Of a stretch of 48,912 nucleotides of DNA, positions 43,148 through 48,912 are shown in pieces. A model generated the notes under the pieces. The model made no database searches. It was not told the origin of the DNA and was given only the letters and a program-made list of their open reading frames with translations. The translations under genes were made by a program, and so were the position numbers. Within the stretch, counting starts at the first letter, position 1. Each line of letters starts with the position of its first letter. The DNA is from an uncultured Christensenellaceae bacterium. GTDB taxonomy: Bacteria > Bacillota > Clostridia > Christensenellales > Pumilibacteraceae. Where the stretch lies: the NCBI GenBank assembly GCA_910587445.1, contig CAJULE010000009.1:1-48912 (forward strand), written 5' to 3'.

Positions 43148-43172
43148 AAAGCGGGCAAACACGGCCCGCTTC
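43148..43172 (-). terminator. Terminator between secG and rnr
   Basis: On the minus strand AGCGGGC...GCCCGCT forms a stem followed by TTTATTTTG. It lies in the 99-bp gap and may limit rnr expression relative to secG. Confidence 0.75.
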
Positions 43173-43196
43173 TCTTATTTCGATTTGTTTTCTTCC

Positions 43197-43508
43197 TTAA
43201 TTTCCCGCATAGAAGATGAGGGTTATGAAGAACAGTACGGCAAGCACGAACATCGCGATACCGATGACGACCGTCAAACGCTTCAGCGTGCCCTCGAGCG
43301 TCCTGCCCTTATTCTTCGAATAGAACGTATCCGACTGACCCGACAGCGCGCCCATCCCCTGCGAATTGCTCGGCTGTATGAGAACGATGATCGTGAGCGC
43401 AACAGACAATACAACCAACAACAACAGTATAACGAAACGTATGATCGGGAACGACGCCGACATCCACGGCGCGGGATCTATGGAAAAAAGATTGACCTTG
43501 TTTATCAT
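43197..43508 (-). CDS. secG: Preprotein translocase subunit SecG
   Basis: A 103-residue SecYEG accessory subunit. It has two transmembrane helices (about 22-44 and 78-100) joined by the conserved loop IVLIQPSNSQGMGALSGQSD, then KNKGRTLEGTLKRLT. The N-terminal about 20 residues before the first helix are longer than in E. coli SecG. It lies upstream of rnr, the common Firmicutes secG-rnr order, with its own promoter. Confidence 0.93.
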   Translation of the reverse strand: MINKVNLFSIDPAPWMSASFPIIRFVILLLLVVLSVALTIIVLIQPSNSQGMGALSGQSDTFYSKNKGRTLEGTLKRLTVVIGIAMFVLAVLFFITLIFYAGN

Positions 43509-43538
43509 GTTTAAACCTCGTTTTGGAGTAACGTATTG

Positions 43539-43567
43539 ATTTTATCACATTCGAATCGAAAAAGCAA
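43539..43567 (-). promoter_or_regulatory. Promoter of secG-rnr
   Basis: On the minus strand TTGCTT (43562-43567), 17 bp, TAAAAT (43539-43544). Confidence 0.7.
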
Positions 43568-43629
43568 GCGTTTGAAACATCATTTTTCGCATAAAGCCGG
43601 ATTATTTCCGAGCGCCGAGCGAGCGCGGT

Positions 43630-43660
43630 AAAAAAAAGTATGCAACATATCGCCGCATAC
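43630..43660 (-). terminator. Terminator of the SpoVT-like gene
   Basis: GTATGC (43638-43643) pairs with GCATAC (43655-43660). On the minus strand it is followed by a run of eight Ts. Confidence 0.8.
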
Positions 43661-43706
43661 CTTTTGTACTACCGTATAGAAACAAAGCGCTTTTCCGAAA
43701 CGGAAA

Positions 43707-44240
43707 TCAAACTTTGGGAAGAGTTTCGGAAATGATTTTCGCAACCGTCGCAAGAAGCGACATTTCGTCCTCGCGAACAGGCTCGCCCGAAAGAAGGCAA
43801 AGACCGCCGCGAACTTCGTTTCCGTAAGTAACGGGAACGACCGCGATATAGTCGAAGCCGCAGTCGTCTATGACTATGTCCTCTTTGTCGTTCGCCGTCG
43901 TCGTATTGAGTTCCTTCTTGTCGTTAAGCGCCCTCAGAATACCGCCGGGAATGGCTTTCTTTATAAGAGAAAGATTGCCCGTACCGCTGCCCGTTATGAA
44001 CTCTCTCATATCCGTGAGCATGACGGTCTTTCCCACCTTGTCGGCAAGCACCTTCATAGGCATAGCCGCAGTGAGCTCGAGCTGAGAATTGATATTGACC
44101 TTTCGTACAACTATGTCTCCGTTGTCGAGCGCGTACATCTCCATAGGATCGCCGGGTTTTATGTCGTATATTCTGCGGTATTCCCTCGGAATCACCACTC
44201 TGCCCAGCTCGTCCAGGCGTCTTACTATCCCTTTAACCAT
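43707..44240 (-). CDS. spoVT: SpoVT-like AbrB-family regulator
   Basis: A 177-residue regulator, nearly the length of B. subtilis SpoVT (178). The N-terminal AbrB/SpoVT swapped-hairpin DNA-binding domain begins GIVRRLDELGRVVIPREYRR. The C-terminal half (about 55-177) has the pattern of the SpoVT GAF-like domain, with VMLTDMREFITGSGTG. It probably controls a developmental or stationary-phase regulon. Whether it is the sporulation SpoVT or an AbrB-type paralogue cannot be settled here. It is monocistronic, with a leader of about 155 nt that contains a GCGGTCTT/AAGACCGC hairpin. Confidence 0.82.
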   Translation of the reverse strand: MVKGIVRRLDELGRVVIPREYRRIYDIKPGDPMEMYALDNGDIVVRKVNINSQLELTAAMPMKVLADKVGKTVMLTDMREFITGSGTGNLSLIKKAIPGGILRALNDKKELNTTTANDKEDIVIDDCGFDYIAVVPVTYGNEVRGGLCLLSGEPVREDEMSLLATVAKIISETLPKV

Positions 44241-44405
44241 AATTTATCCTCCTAAAACATGATTCTCGATCGGCTCACGCGTCTTGCGCTCGCACCTTGA
44301 CCGCTCCCTCTCGGTACGTCGGAACAAGAGCCGCCGCATAAACCGAACAAACGCGGTCTTCAGTAGCGTAAATTTAAAGACCGCTTTCATGCCCATACAT
44401 CGGAT

Positions 44406-44434
44406 ATTATACAATACTTGTCGAAAATTATCAA
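44406..44434 (-). promoter_or_regulatory. Promoter of the SpoVT-like gene
   Basis: On the minus strand TTGATA (44429-44434), 17 bp, TATAAT (44406-44411). It implies a leader of about 155 nt. Confidence 0.8.
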
Positions 44435-44569
44435 GTGGAAAATGCGGACAGTAAGATAAAAATTGTGTGAAAATCTCCGAATGTAAAACAAACGCCGGGT
44501 TTCCGTCCGTACCGAAACGGAGAGGAGCGCCGCACGAAACGGCAAAAAGAAAAAAGCCGCACGTTTTGT

Positions 44570-44598
44570 TTGACTTTTGCCGCATATGATTATATAAT
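44570..44598 (+). promoter_or_regulatory. Promoter of the 124-residue gene and hydrolase
   Basis: TTGACT (44570-44575), 17 bp, TATAAT (44593-44598). The start codon at 44605 lies 6 bp after the -10, so the transcript would begin at or next to the ATG. Confidence 0.8.
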
Positions 44599-44604
44599 TG
44601 TCTC

Positions 44605-44979
44605 ATGAATGTGAAAGACGTCATCGTCGAAATACGCACGGCTCGAGAGAGTTTTCCCGCCTTCGACGCCAAGCTTTTCGATCGCGACGGTTTTTTTGAA
44701 ATACGCGGAGAATTCGACATAACGTACGACGGCGAAAAGCTGTGCATAACGCACGGCGAACCGCTTGAATATCATCTTACGTTTGCCGAAGGCATATCGC
44801 GCACGGCTCATATACAAACGCCGTACGGCGCCGCGGAAATGAGCTATACCGTTTCGAAAATGAGCTATAAAAAAGCCGACGGACGTCACGTATTCAAAAT
44901 AGCGTACAAACAACAAGGCAACGACGGTTGCGAGCTTTATACAATTACCGCAACAGAAAAACAAGGAGTCCGAAAATGA
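44605..44979 (+). CDS. Small beta-rich protein (possibly DUF1934/YwiB-like)
   Basis: A 124-residue soluble protein with alternating beta strands. The pattern YDGEKLCITHGEPLEY, then HIQTPYGAAEMSYTVSKMSY, then a final strand near LYTITATEKQ, is reminiscent of the YwiB/DUF1934 calycin-like family; this assignment is tentative. There is no ribosome site; the promoter -10 ends 6 bp before the ATG, suggesting leaderless translation. Its stop overlaps the downstream hydrolase start by four bases (ATGA). Function is unknown. Confidence 0.7.
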   Translation: MNVKDVIVEIRTARESFPAFDAKLFDRDGFFEIRGEFDITYDGEKLCITHGEPLEYHLTFAEGISRTAHIQTPYGAAEMSYTVSKMSYKKADGRHVFKIAYKQQGNDGCELYTITATEKQGVRK

Positions 44980-45632
44980 AAATACAGTGGCTCGGCCATT
45001 CCTGCTTCCGCATGACGGAAAGCACAGGTACGACCGTAATCACCGACCCGTTCAAACCCGCGGCTGTCGGATATGCGATGCCGTATGCACAGGCAGACGC
45101 AGTTACGTTAAGTCACAGGCACGACGATCACGGCTATATCGACGCCGTAAAGGGGTCGCCCGAAGTGATCGACACGGCAGGCAATCACGACTTTAAAGGC
45201 ATATCCATAAGCGGCATACCGTCCTTTCACGACGAAGAAGAGGGCGCAAAACGCGGCGAGAACATCATCTACCGCTTCTCGCTCGACGGCGTGATAGTAT
45301 GTCATCTCGGCGACATCGGCGAAGAATGTACGCCCGAGCTCGTCGAACAGATTCTGCCCGTGAACGTCCTTCTGCTTCCCGTGGGCGGCACATACACGAT
45401 AGACGCGGAAGTGGCAAAGGACTACGTCGAGCGCATAATGCCCGACGTCGTAATTCCCATGCACTATAAGACGAAACATTGCGAGCTCGACATCGACCGC
45501 GTGGATTCCTTCTTAAAGCTGTTCGACGACGAAAACATCGTCGAGACAGACGAGCACACGCTCGAATTCGACCGCGCGGATTTCGACGGCGAAAGCACGA
45601 AGATAATCGTTCCGAAAAGATATAAGGGATAA
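44976..45632 (+). CDS. Metallo-beta-lactamase-fold hydrolase (UPF0173-like)
   Basis: A 218-residue metal-dependent hydrolase. The N-terminus MKIQWLGHSCFRM, the metal motif SHRHDDHGY (H47, H49, D51, H52), a later His in IPSFHDEEEG, the Asp in CHLGDIGE and the final His in VIPMHYKTKH fit the fold. The substrate is unknown; UPF0173 proteins are broadly conserved and uncharacterised. The start at 44976 follows AAGGAG by 7 bp and overlaps the upstream gene, so the pair is an operon. An earlier in-frame ATG at 44928 lacks a site. Confidence 0.9.
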   Translation: MKIQWLGHSCFRMTESTGTTVITDPFKPAAVGYAMPYAQADAVTLSHRHDDHGYIDAVKGSPEVIDTAGNHDFKGISISGIPSFHDEEEGAKRGENIIYRFSLDGVIVCHLGDIGEECTPELVEQILPVNVLLLPVGGTYTIDAEVAKDYVERIMPDVVIPMHYKTKHCELDIDRVDSFLKLFDDENIVETDEHTLEFDRADFDGESTKIIVPKRYKG

Positions 45633-45637
45633 TACCG

Positions 45638-45660
45638 AAGCCTCCTTAATACGGAGGCTT
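45638..45660 (+). terminator. Terminator after the hydrolase
   Basis: AAGCCTCC and GGAGGCTT form an 8-9-bp stem, followed by TATAATAAT. The T tract is poor, so read-through to the peptidase gene is possible. Confidence 0.6.
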
Positions 45661-45692
45661 TATAATAATGAACCCACAAGGAGTTTTTATTT

Positions 45693-47390
45693 ATGACACA
45701 ATGCAAAGACTTAAAGTACGAGCGCTATACGCTCGAAGAATTCAAAGCCGCCGTAGAGCCACAGATACTCGCAGCCGAAAGCGCCGAGACCTTCGAAGAA
45801 CTCATGAAAGCGCGTGAGAAAGTGAACGCCGCAAGCTCGAAATTTTCGACGATGTCGGCGCTTGCCAACGCAAGATATACGCTCGACACGCGAAACGAAT
45901 ACTATGTGGGCGAAGTGGAATACTACGACAATGTTTCGCCCGTCGCAAACGAGCTTCTCTCCCGCTTCGGCAAAACCATGCTCGCGGATAAATTCAAGGA
46001 CGAACTTTCGGAAAAGGCCTCCCCCGCTCTCGTCAAGTCGCTCGAAAATCAGCAGAAAGCGATTTCGCCGAAGATAATCGAGGATAAACAAAAGGAAGCG
46101 GGCATAGTGATGGAGTACAGCAAGCTCATGAGCACAATGCCGTTCGAGTTCCGCGGAAAGACCCTTCCCCTGTCGGTCGTTCGGGGATACCTTTCGGACA
46201 ACGACCGAAGCGTCAGAAAGGACGCGGCTTTCTCCATAGGCGAAGGACTCGGCAAAAAACGCGACGAGCTCGACGACATATACGACCGTCTCGTCAAAGT
46301 GCGCGACGGCATGGGCAAAAAGCTCGGATACGATAGCTTTATCGCGCTCGGTTACCTGAATATGGACCGAAAGGATTACGGGCGCGACGACGTCGAAGCC
46401 TTTAGAAAAAGCGTGCGAAAATATCTCGTGCCCGTCGTCTCGGAGCTCAAAACTTCGCTCGGCAGGGAGCTCGGACTCGATAAGTTCATGTTCTACGACA
46501 ACTCCGTAACGCTTGCCGGCGGCGAGACCAAGCCGAAGCTCGGACACGACGAGATGTTTAAAGCGGCTCAGGATATGTACGACGATTTAAATCCCGAGAT
46601 CGGAGAGTTTATGCGGTTCATGCAAGAAACGGGCGCATTCGACGTCGAAGCGCGCGACGGCAAATGGGGCGGCGGCTATTGCACGGAGTTTTACGACTTC
46701 GGGCAGCCGTTCATTCTCGCGAACTGGAACGGCTCTTGCGACGACGTGGACGTGCTCACCCATGAATTCGGTCACGCATTTGCCGGCATGAACGCCATGA
46801 AGCACGGCATTTACGAGCTTAACGTCGGCGGCATGGAGACTGCGGAATGTCATTCCATGACGATGGAGCTCATGTGCCACCCGTATATGGATAAATTCTT
46901 CGGCTCGGACGCGGACAAATACCGCTATCGCCATCTCTTCAAAAACATCGACTTCATTCCCTACGGCGTCATAGTAGACGAGTTCCAACACGTAATTTAC
47001 GAAAACCCGAGTCTGACTCCGAGCGAACGCAACAAGGTCTTTAAGGAGCTGACGGCAAAATATATGCCGTACATGACATACGACGGGATCCCCTATCTCG
47101 AGGAAGGCACGCGCTGGCAATACCAGATGCACATCTACGAATCGCCGTTCTACTACATCGACTACTGCCTCGCTCAGACGGTCGCGCTCGAATTTTACGC
47201 TCAGTCGCTCAAAAGCCACGACAAGGCTCTCGAAAACTATGTCGCATTCGCAAAAAAAGGCGGAAGCAAGATGTTCAAAACGCTCGTAAAAGAGGCTGGA
47301 CTCGCCTCTCCGTTCGAACCGGACGCCTTAAAGGAAGTCGCTTCCGTTTGCCTCAAACAGCTTAAGGAAATCAAGAAAAGAATCAAATAA
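45693..47390 (+). CDS. pepF: M3-family oligoendopeptidase
   Basis: A 565-residue cytoplasmic zinc peptidase (thimet-type M3) that cleaves oligopeptides. The zinc motif HEFGH is at 357-361 with the family context DVLTHEFGHAF. The third ligand Glu follows in the GGMETAECHSM helix, about 25 residues on. A C-terminal YIDYCLAQTVALEFY helix is conserved. The ATG follows AAGGAG by 9 bp. It is followed 10 bp later by galE, probably on one transcript. PepF is a label for the family; the exact subfamily is uncertain. Confidence 0.93.
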   Translation: MTQCKDLKYERYTLEEFKAAVEPQILAAESAETFEELMKAREKVNAASSKFSTMSALANARYTLDTRNEYYVGEVEYYDNVSPVANELLSRFGKTMLADKFKDELSEKASPALVKSLENQQKAISPKIIEDKQKEAGIVMEYSKLMSTMPFEFRGKTLPLSVVRGYLSDNDRSVRKDAAFSIGEGLGKKRDELDDIYDRLVKVRDGMGKKLGYDSFIALGYLNMDRKDYGRDDVEAFRKSVRKYLVPVVSELKTSLGRELGLDKFMFYDNSVTLAGGETKPKLGHDEMFKAAQDMYDDLNPEIGEFMRFMQETGAFDVEARDGKWGGGYCTEFYDFGQPFILANWNGSCDDVDVLTHEFGHAFAGMNAMKHGIYELNVGGMETAECHSMTMELMCHPYMDKFFGSDADKYRYRHLFKNIDFIPYGVIVDEFQHVIYENPSLTPSERNKVFKELTAKYMPYMTYDGIPYLEEGTRWQYQMHIYESPFYYIDYCLAQTVALEFYAQSLKSHDKALENYVAFAKKGGSKMFKTLVKEAGLASPFEPDALKEVASVCLKQLKEIKKRIK

Positions 47391-47400
47391 AGGAGTTTTT

Positions 47401-48414
47401 ATGGAAACCATACTTGTTACGGGCGGAGCCGGATATATAGGCTCCCACACCTGCGTCGAGCTGTTAAACAGCGGATACGACGTCGTCGTATTCGACAATC
47501 TCTACAATGCGAGCAAGGAAAGTCTCAGACGCGTCGAAAAGATCACGGGCAAAAAGGTCAAGTTTTACGAAGCCGATATGCGCAACAAAGCTGTCATGGA
47601 AAAGATCTTCGCCGAAAACAAAATCGACGCCGTCATTCACTTTGCGGGGCTCAAGGCAGTCGGAGAAAGCGTCCAAAAGCCGCTCATGTACTACGACAAC
47701 AACATCTCCGGCACGCTCGTCCTGCTCGAAGTCATGGGCAAAGCGGGCTGCAAAAAAATCGTGTTCTCATCTTCCGCCACAGTCTACGGCGACCCCGAAA
47801 GACTGCCCATAGACGAGGAATGCAGGCTTTCGGTCACGAACCCTTACGGCTCGACAAAGCTCATGCTCGAGAATATAATGCGCGATCTCCACGTCGCAGA
47901 CAACTCTTGGAACATAATACTCCTTCGCTACTTCAATCCCGTAGGCGCGCACGAATCGGGTCTTATAGGCGAAAACCCCCGCGGCATACCGAACAATCTC
48001 ACGCCGTATATAGCTCAAGTTGCGGGCGGAAAGCTGAAGGAAATAAACGTGTTCGGCAACGACTATCCCACCCCCGACGGCACGGGCGTACGCGACTATA
48101 TCCATGTCGTCGATCTTGCGAAAGGCCATATCGCCGCGCTCGATAAAGTTCGCACAAGCGGCGTTCACGTCTACAACCTCGGCACGGGCAACGGCTATTC
48201 CGTACTCGACGTCATACACGCGTTCGAAAAGGCGTGCGGCAAAAAGCTGCCCTATAAGATCTGTCCGAGGCGCGCGGGCGACATCGCTTCATGCTATGCG
48301 AGAGCCGATAAGGCGCTCAAGGAGCTCGGATGGAAAGCGGAACTCGGCATAGAGGAGATGTGCGCGTCACTGTGGAAGTGGCAGACCATGAATCCCGACG
48401 GATACGAGAAGTGA
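47401..48414 (+). CDS. galE: UDP-glucose 4-epimerase
   Basis: A 337-residue SDR-type epimerase interconverting UDP-glucose and UDP-galactose. The NAD-binding VTGGAGYIGSHTCVELL, the FAGLKAVGESVQKPL segment, the catalytic YxxxK in NPYGSTKLM, and VGAHESGLIGENPRGIPNNL are all canonical. Length is standard. It starts 10 bp after the peptidase with AAAGGAG and is followed by an intrinsic terminator. Confidence 0.97.
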   Translation: METILVTGGAGYIGSHTCVELLNSGYDVVVFDNLYNASKESLRRVEKITGKKVKFYEADMRNKAVMEKIFAENKIDAVIHFAGLKAVGESVQKPLMYYDNNISGTLVLLEVMGKAGCKKIVFSSSATVYGDPERLPIDEECRLSVTNPYGSTKLMLENIMRDLHVADNSWNIILLRYFNPVGAHESGLIGENPRGIPNNLTPYIAQVAGGKLKEINVFGNDYPTPDGTGVRDYIHVVDLAKGHIAALDKVRTSGVHVYNLGTGNGYSVLDVIHAFEKACGKKLPYKICPRRAGDIASCYARADKALKELGWKAELGIEEMCASLWKWQTMNPDGYEK

Positions 48415-48434
48415 GGCACTTAAGACAATAACTC

Positions 48435-48461
48435 AAAGGCTCGAACCCCCGAGCCTTTTTT
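48435..48461 (+). terminator. Terminator of galE
   Basis: AAAGGCTCG pairs with CGAGCCTTT around a C-rich loop, followed by a run of Ts. Confidence 0.9.
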
Positions 48462-48538
48462 GTTTGCCCTCGCCTTCTCCTGCCGCCGTCAAAACCGAGC
48501 CGTTTCGACAACGGCATTTCTTTAATTGCGAAAAACGC

Positions 48539-48567
48539 TTGACAACGCAGTGCCCGTAATGTATAAT
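48539..48567 (+). promoter_or_regulatory. Promoter of tRNA-Ser
   Basis: TTGACA (48539-48544), 17 bp, TATAAT (48562-48567): perfect consensus, 17 bp before the tRNA 5' end. Confidence 0.9.
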
Positions 48568-48584
48568 ATCATAGTCGGCTTTGA

Positions 48585-48674
48585 GGAGAGATGGCCGAGC
48601 TTGGTTTATGGCACCGGTCTTGAAAACCGGCGTTTCGCAAGGAACCGGGGGTTCGAATCCCTCTCTCTCCGCCA
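48585..48674 (+). tRNA. tRNA-Ser (anticodon UGA)
   Basis: A 90-nt class II tRNA. The acceptor stem is GGAGAGA/TCTCTCC, the anticodon stem encloses loop CTTGAAA (anticodon TGA), and a long variable arm (GTTTCGCAAGGAAC) is typical of serine tRNAs. The T-arm has GTTCGAATCC, with discriminator G and encoded CCA. It stands alone behind a consensus promoter. No intrinsic terminator follows; instead a tandem repeat begins inside its 3' end. Confidence 0.96.
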
Positions 48675-48912
48675 AAACCTCCACAGTCCGAAACCCCGAA
48701 GAGGGATTCGAACGCCGAGGGGGCGCGGAGCGTCATAAACAGCAGCGCTGTTTATAGCGGAGCGGACGAGCAATCGTGAGATTGCGAAGTCGGTGGATTG
48801 CGTAGCAATACACATCCCTCTCTCTCCGCCAAAACCTCTCAGATCCGAAATACCTTAAAGAGGGATTCGAACGCCGAGGGGGCGCGGAGCGTCATAAACA
48901 GCAGCGCTGTTT
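48657..48912. repeat. Tandem repeat, unit about 158 bp, containing tRNA-Ser 3' pieces
   Basis: Unit 1 begins inside the tRNA 3' end at 48657; unit 2 begins at 48814 and is cut by the window end. Each unit has a direct copy of the tRNA tail (ATCCCTCTCTCTCCGCC), an inverted T-arm fragment (GAGGGATTCGAAC at 48701 and 48860), then a shared block ending in a hairpin ATAAACA/TGTTTAT. Hairpins GCAATC/GATTGC and ATTGC/GCAAT follow in unit 1. The offset between copies is 157-159 bp. Confidence 0.85.

Larger units (their letters stand above)
44241..44604. other. Divergent intergenic region between the SpoVT-like gene and the leaderless gene
   Basis: It holds the long SpoVT leader, then two divergent sigma-A promoters at 44406-44434 (minus) and 44570-44598 (plus). 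No gene or repeat family copy was seen. Confidence 0.5.

Noticed and set aside
48811..48830. A second tRNA-Ser gene
   Set aside because: Only the last 17 nt of the tRNA are present; no D-arm or anticodon arm precedes them.
48657..48912. CRISPR array
   Set aside because: Units are about 158 bp, contiguous and contain tRNA pieces; there are no short repeats with unique spacers and no cas genes.

Overview
The window looks like a chromosomal segment of an uncultured anaerobic Firmicute, most likely a gut-type clostridium. Reasons: a SpoVT-like regulator, the neighbourhood greA-lysS-decarboxylase-tmk-holB-ricT (the B. subtilis yaaO-tmk-holB-yaaT order), GlgC plus GlgD, a type III glutamine synthetase, a two-cluster clostridial ferredoxin, and sigma-A promoters with near-perfect boxes and 17-bp spacers. 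A narrower placement (for example Christensenellales-like) would be a guess. Almost everything is single-copy core metabolism and information processing; the accessory material sits at the two edges and around 36.3-41.1 kb.

Layout. 1-1.2 kb: C-terminal part of a large serine recombinase, frameshifted near the edge and AT-richer than the rest. 1.5-1.6 kb: tRNA-Val(GAC) with its own promoter and terminator, then about 550 bp of palindromic repeats. 2.2-3.7 kb: ABC-F ATPase. 4.1-5.2 kb: rpsF-ssb-rpsR. 5.3-8.0 kb: OmpR-type two-component system plus a membrane protein. 8.4-10.8 kb: pyruvate kinase and MetA. 11.0-11.9 kb: an unknown protein convergent with a 56-residue ferredoxin. 12.0-17.4 kb: six-gene operon greA-lysS-decarboxylase-tmk-holB-ricT. 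17.6-19.2 kb: aminotransferase with Lrp-type regulator (alaT/alaR-like). 19.5-21.7 kb: aconitase and a small protein. 22.0-22.8 kb: uppP. 22.9-33.8 kb: glycogen cluster glgB-glgC-glgD-glgA-glgP plus a GH13 amylase. 34.2-36.3 kb: glutamine synthetase III behind a consensus promoter and an immediate leader terminator. 36.9-40.8 kb: a 1309-residue membrane protein with zinc ribbon, TIR, helical repeats, three membrane segments and BspA-type LRRs. 41.1-43.5 kb: secG and rnr. 43.7-44.2 kb: SpoVT-like regulator. 44.6-48.4 kb: a small beta-rich protein, metallo-beta-lactamase-fold hydrolase, M3 peptidase, galE. 48.6-48.9 kb: tRNA-Ser(UGA) followed by a tandem repeat, about 158 bp per unit, that contains tRNA pieces and runs off the window.

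How the genes work together. The glycogen cluster is a complete store-and-release pathway: GlgC/GlgD make ADP-glucose, GlgA elongates, GlgB branches, GlgP phosphorolyses, and the GH13 enzyme probably trims oligosaccharides. GlgA carries a long Lys/Ala/Pro/Glu-rich N-terminal extension and GlgB a Lys/Ala-rich C-terminal tail, which is unusual.

The best candidate for something undescribed is the TIR protein. Its predicted topology puts an NADase-like TIR domain and helical repeats in the cytosol and LRRs outside, like a Toll-like receptor in reverse order. It is bracketed by direct copies of a three-hairpin repeat. At least four intergenic repeat families are described; one abuts the stop codons of both glgP and rnr.
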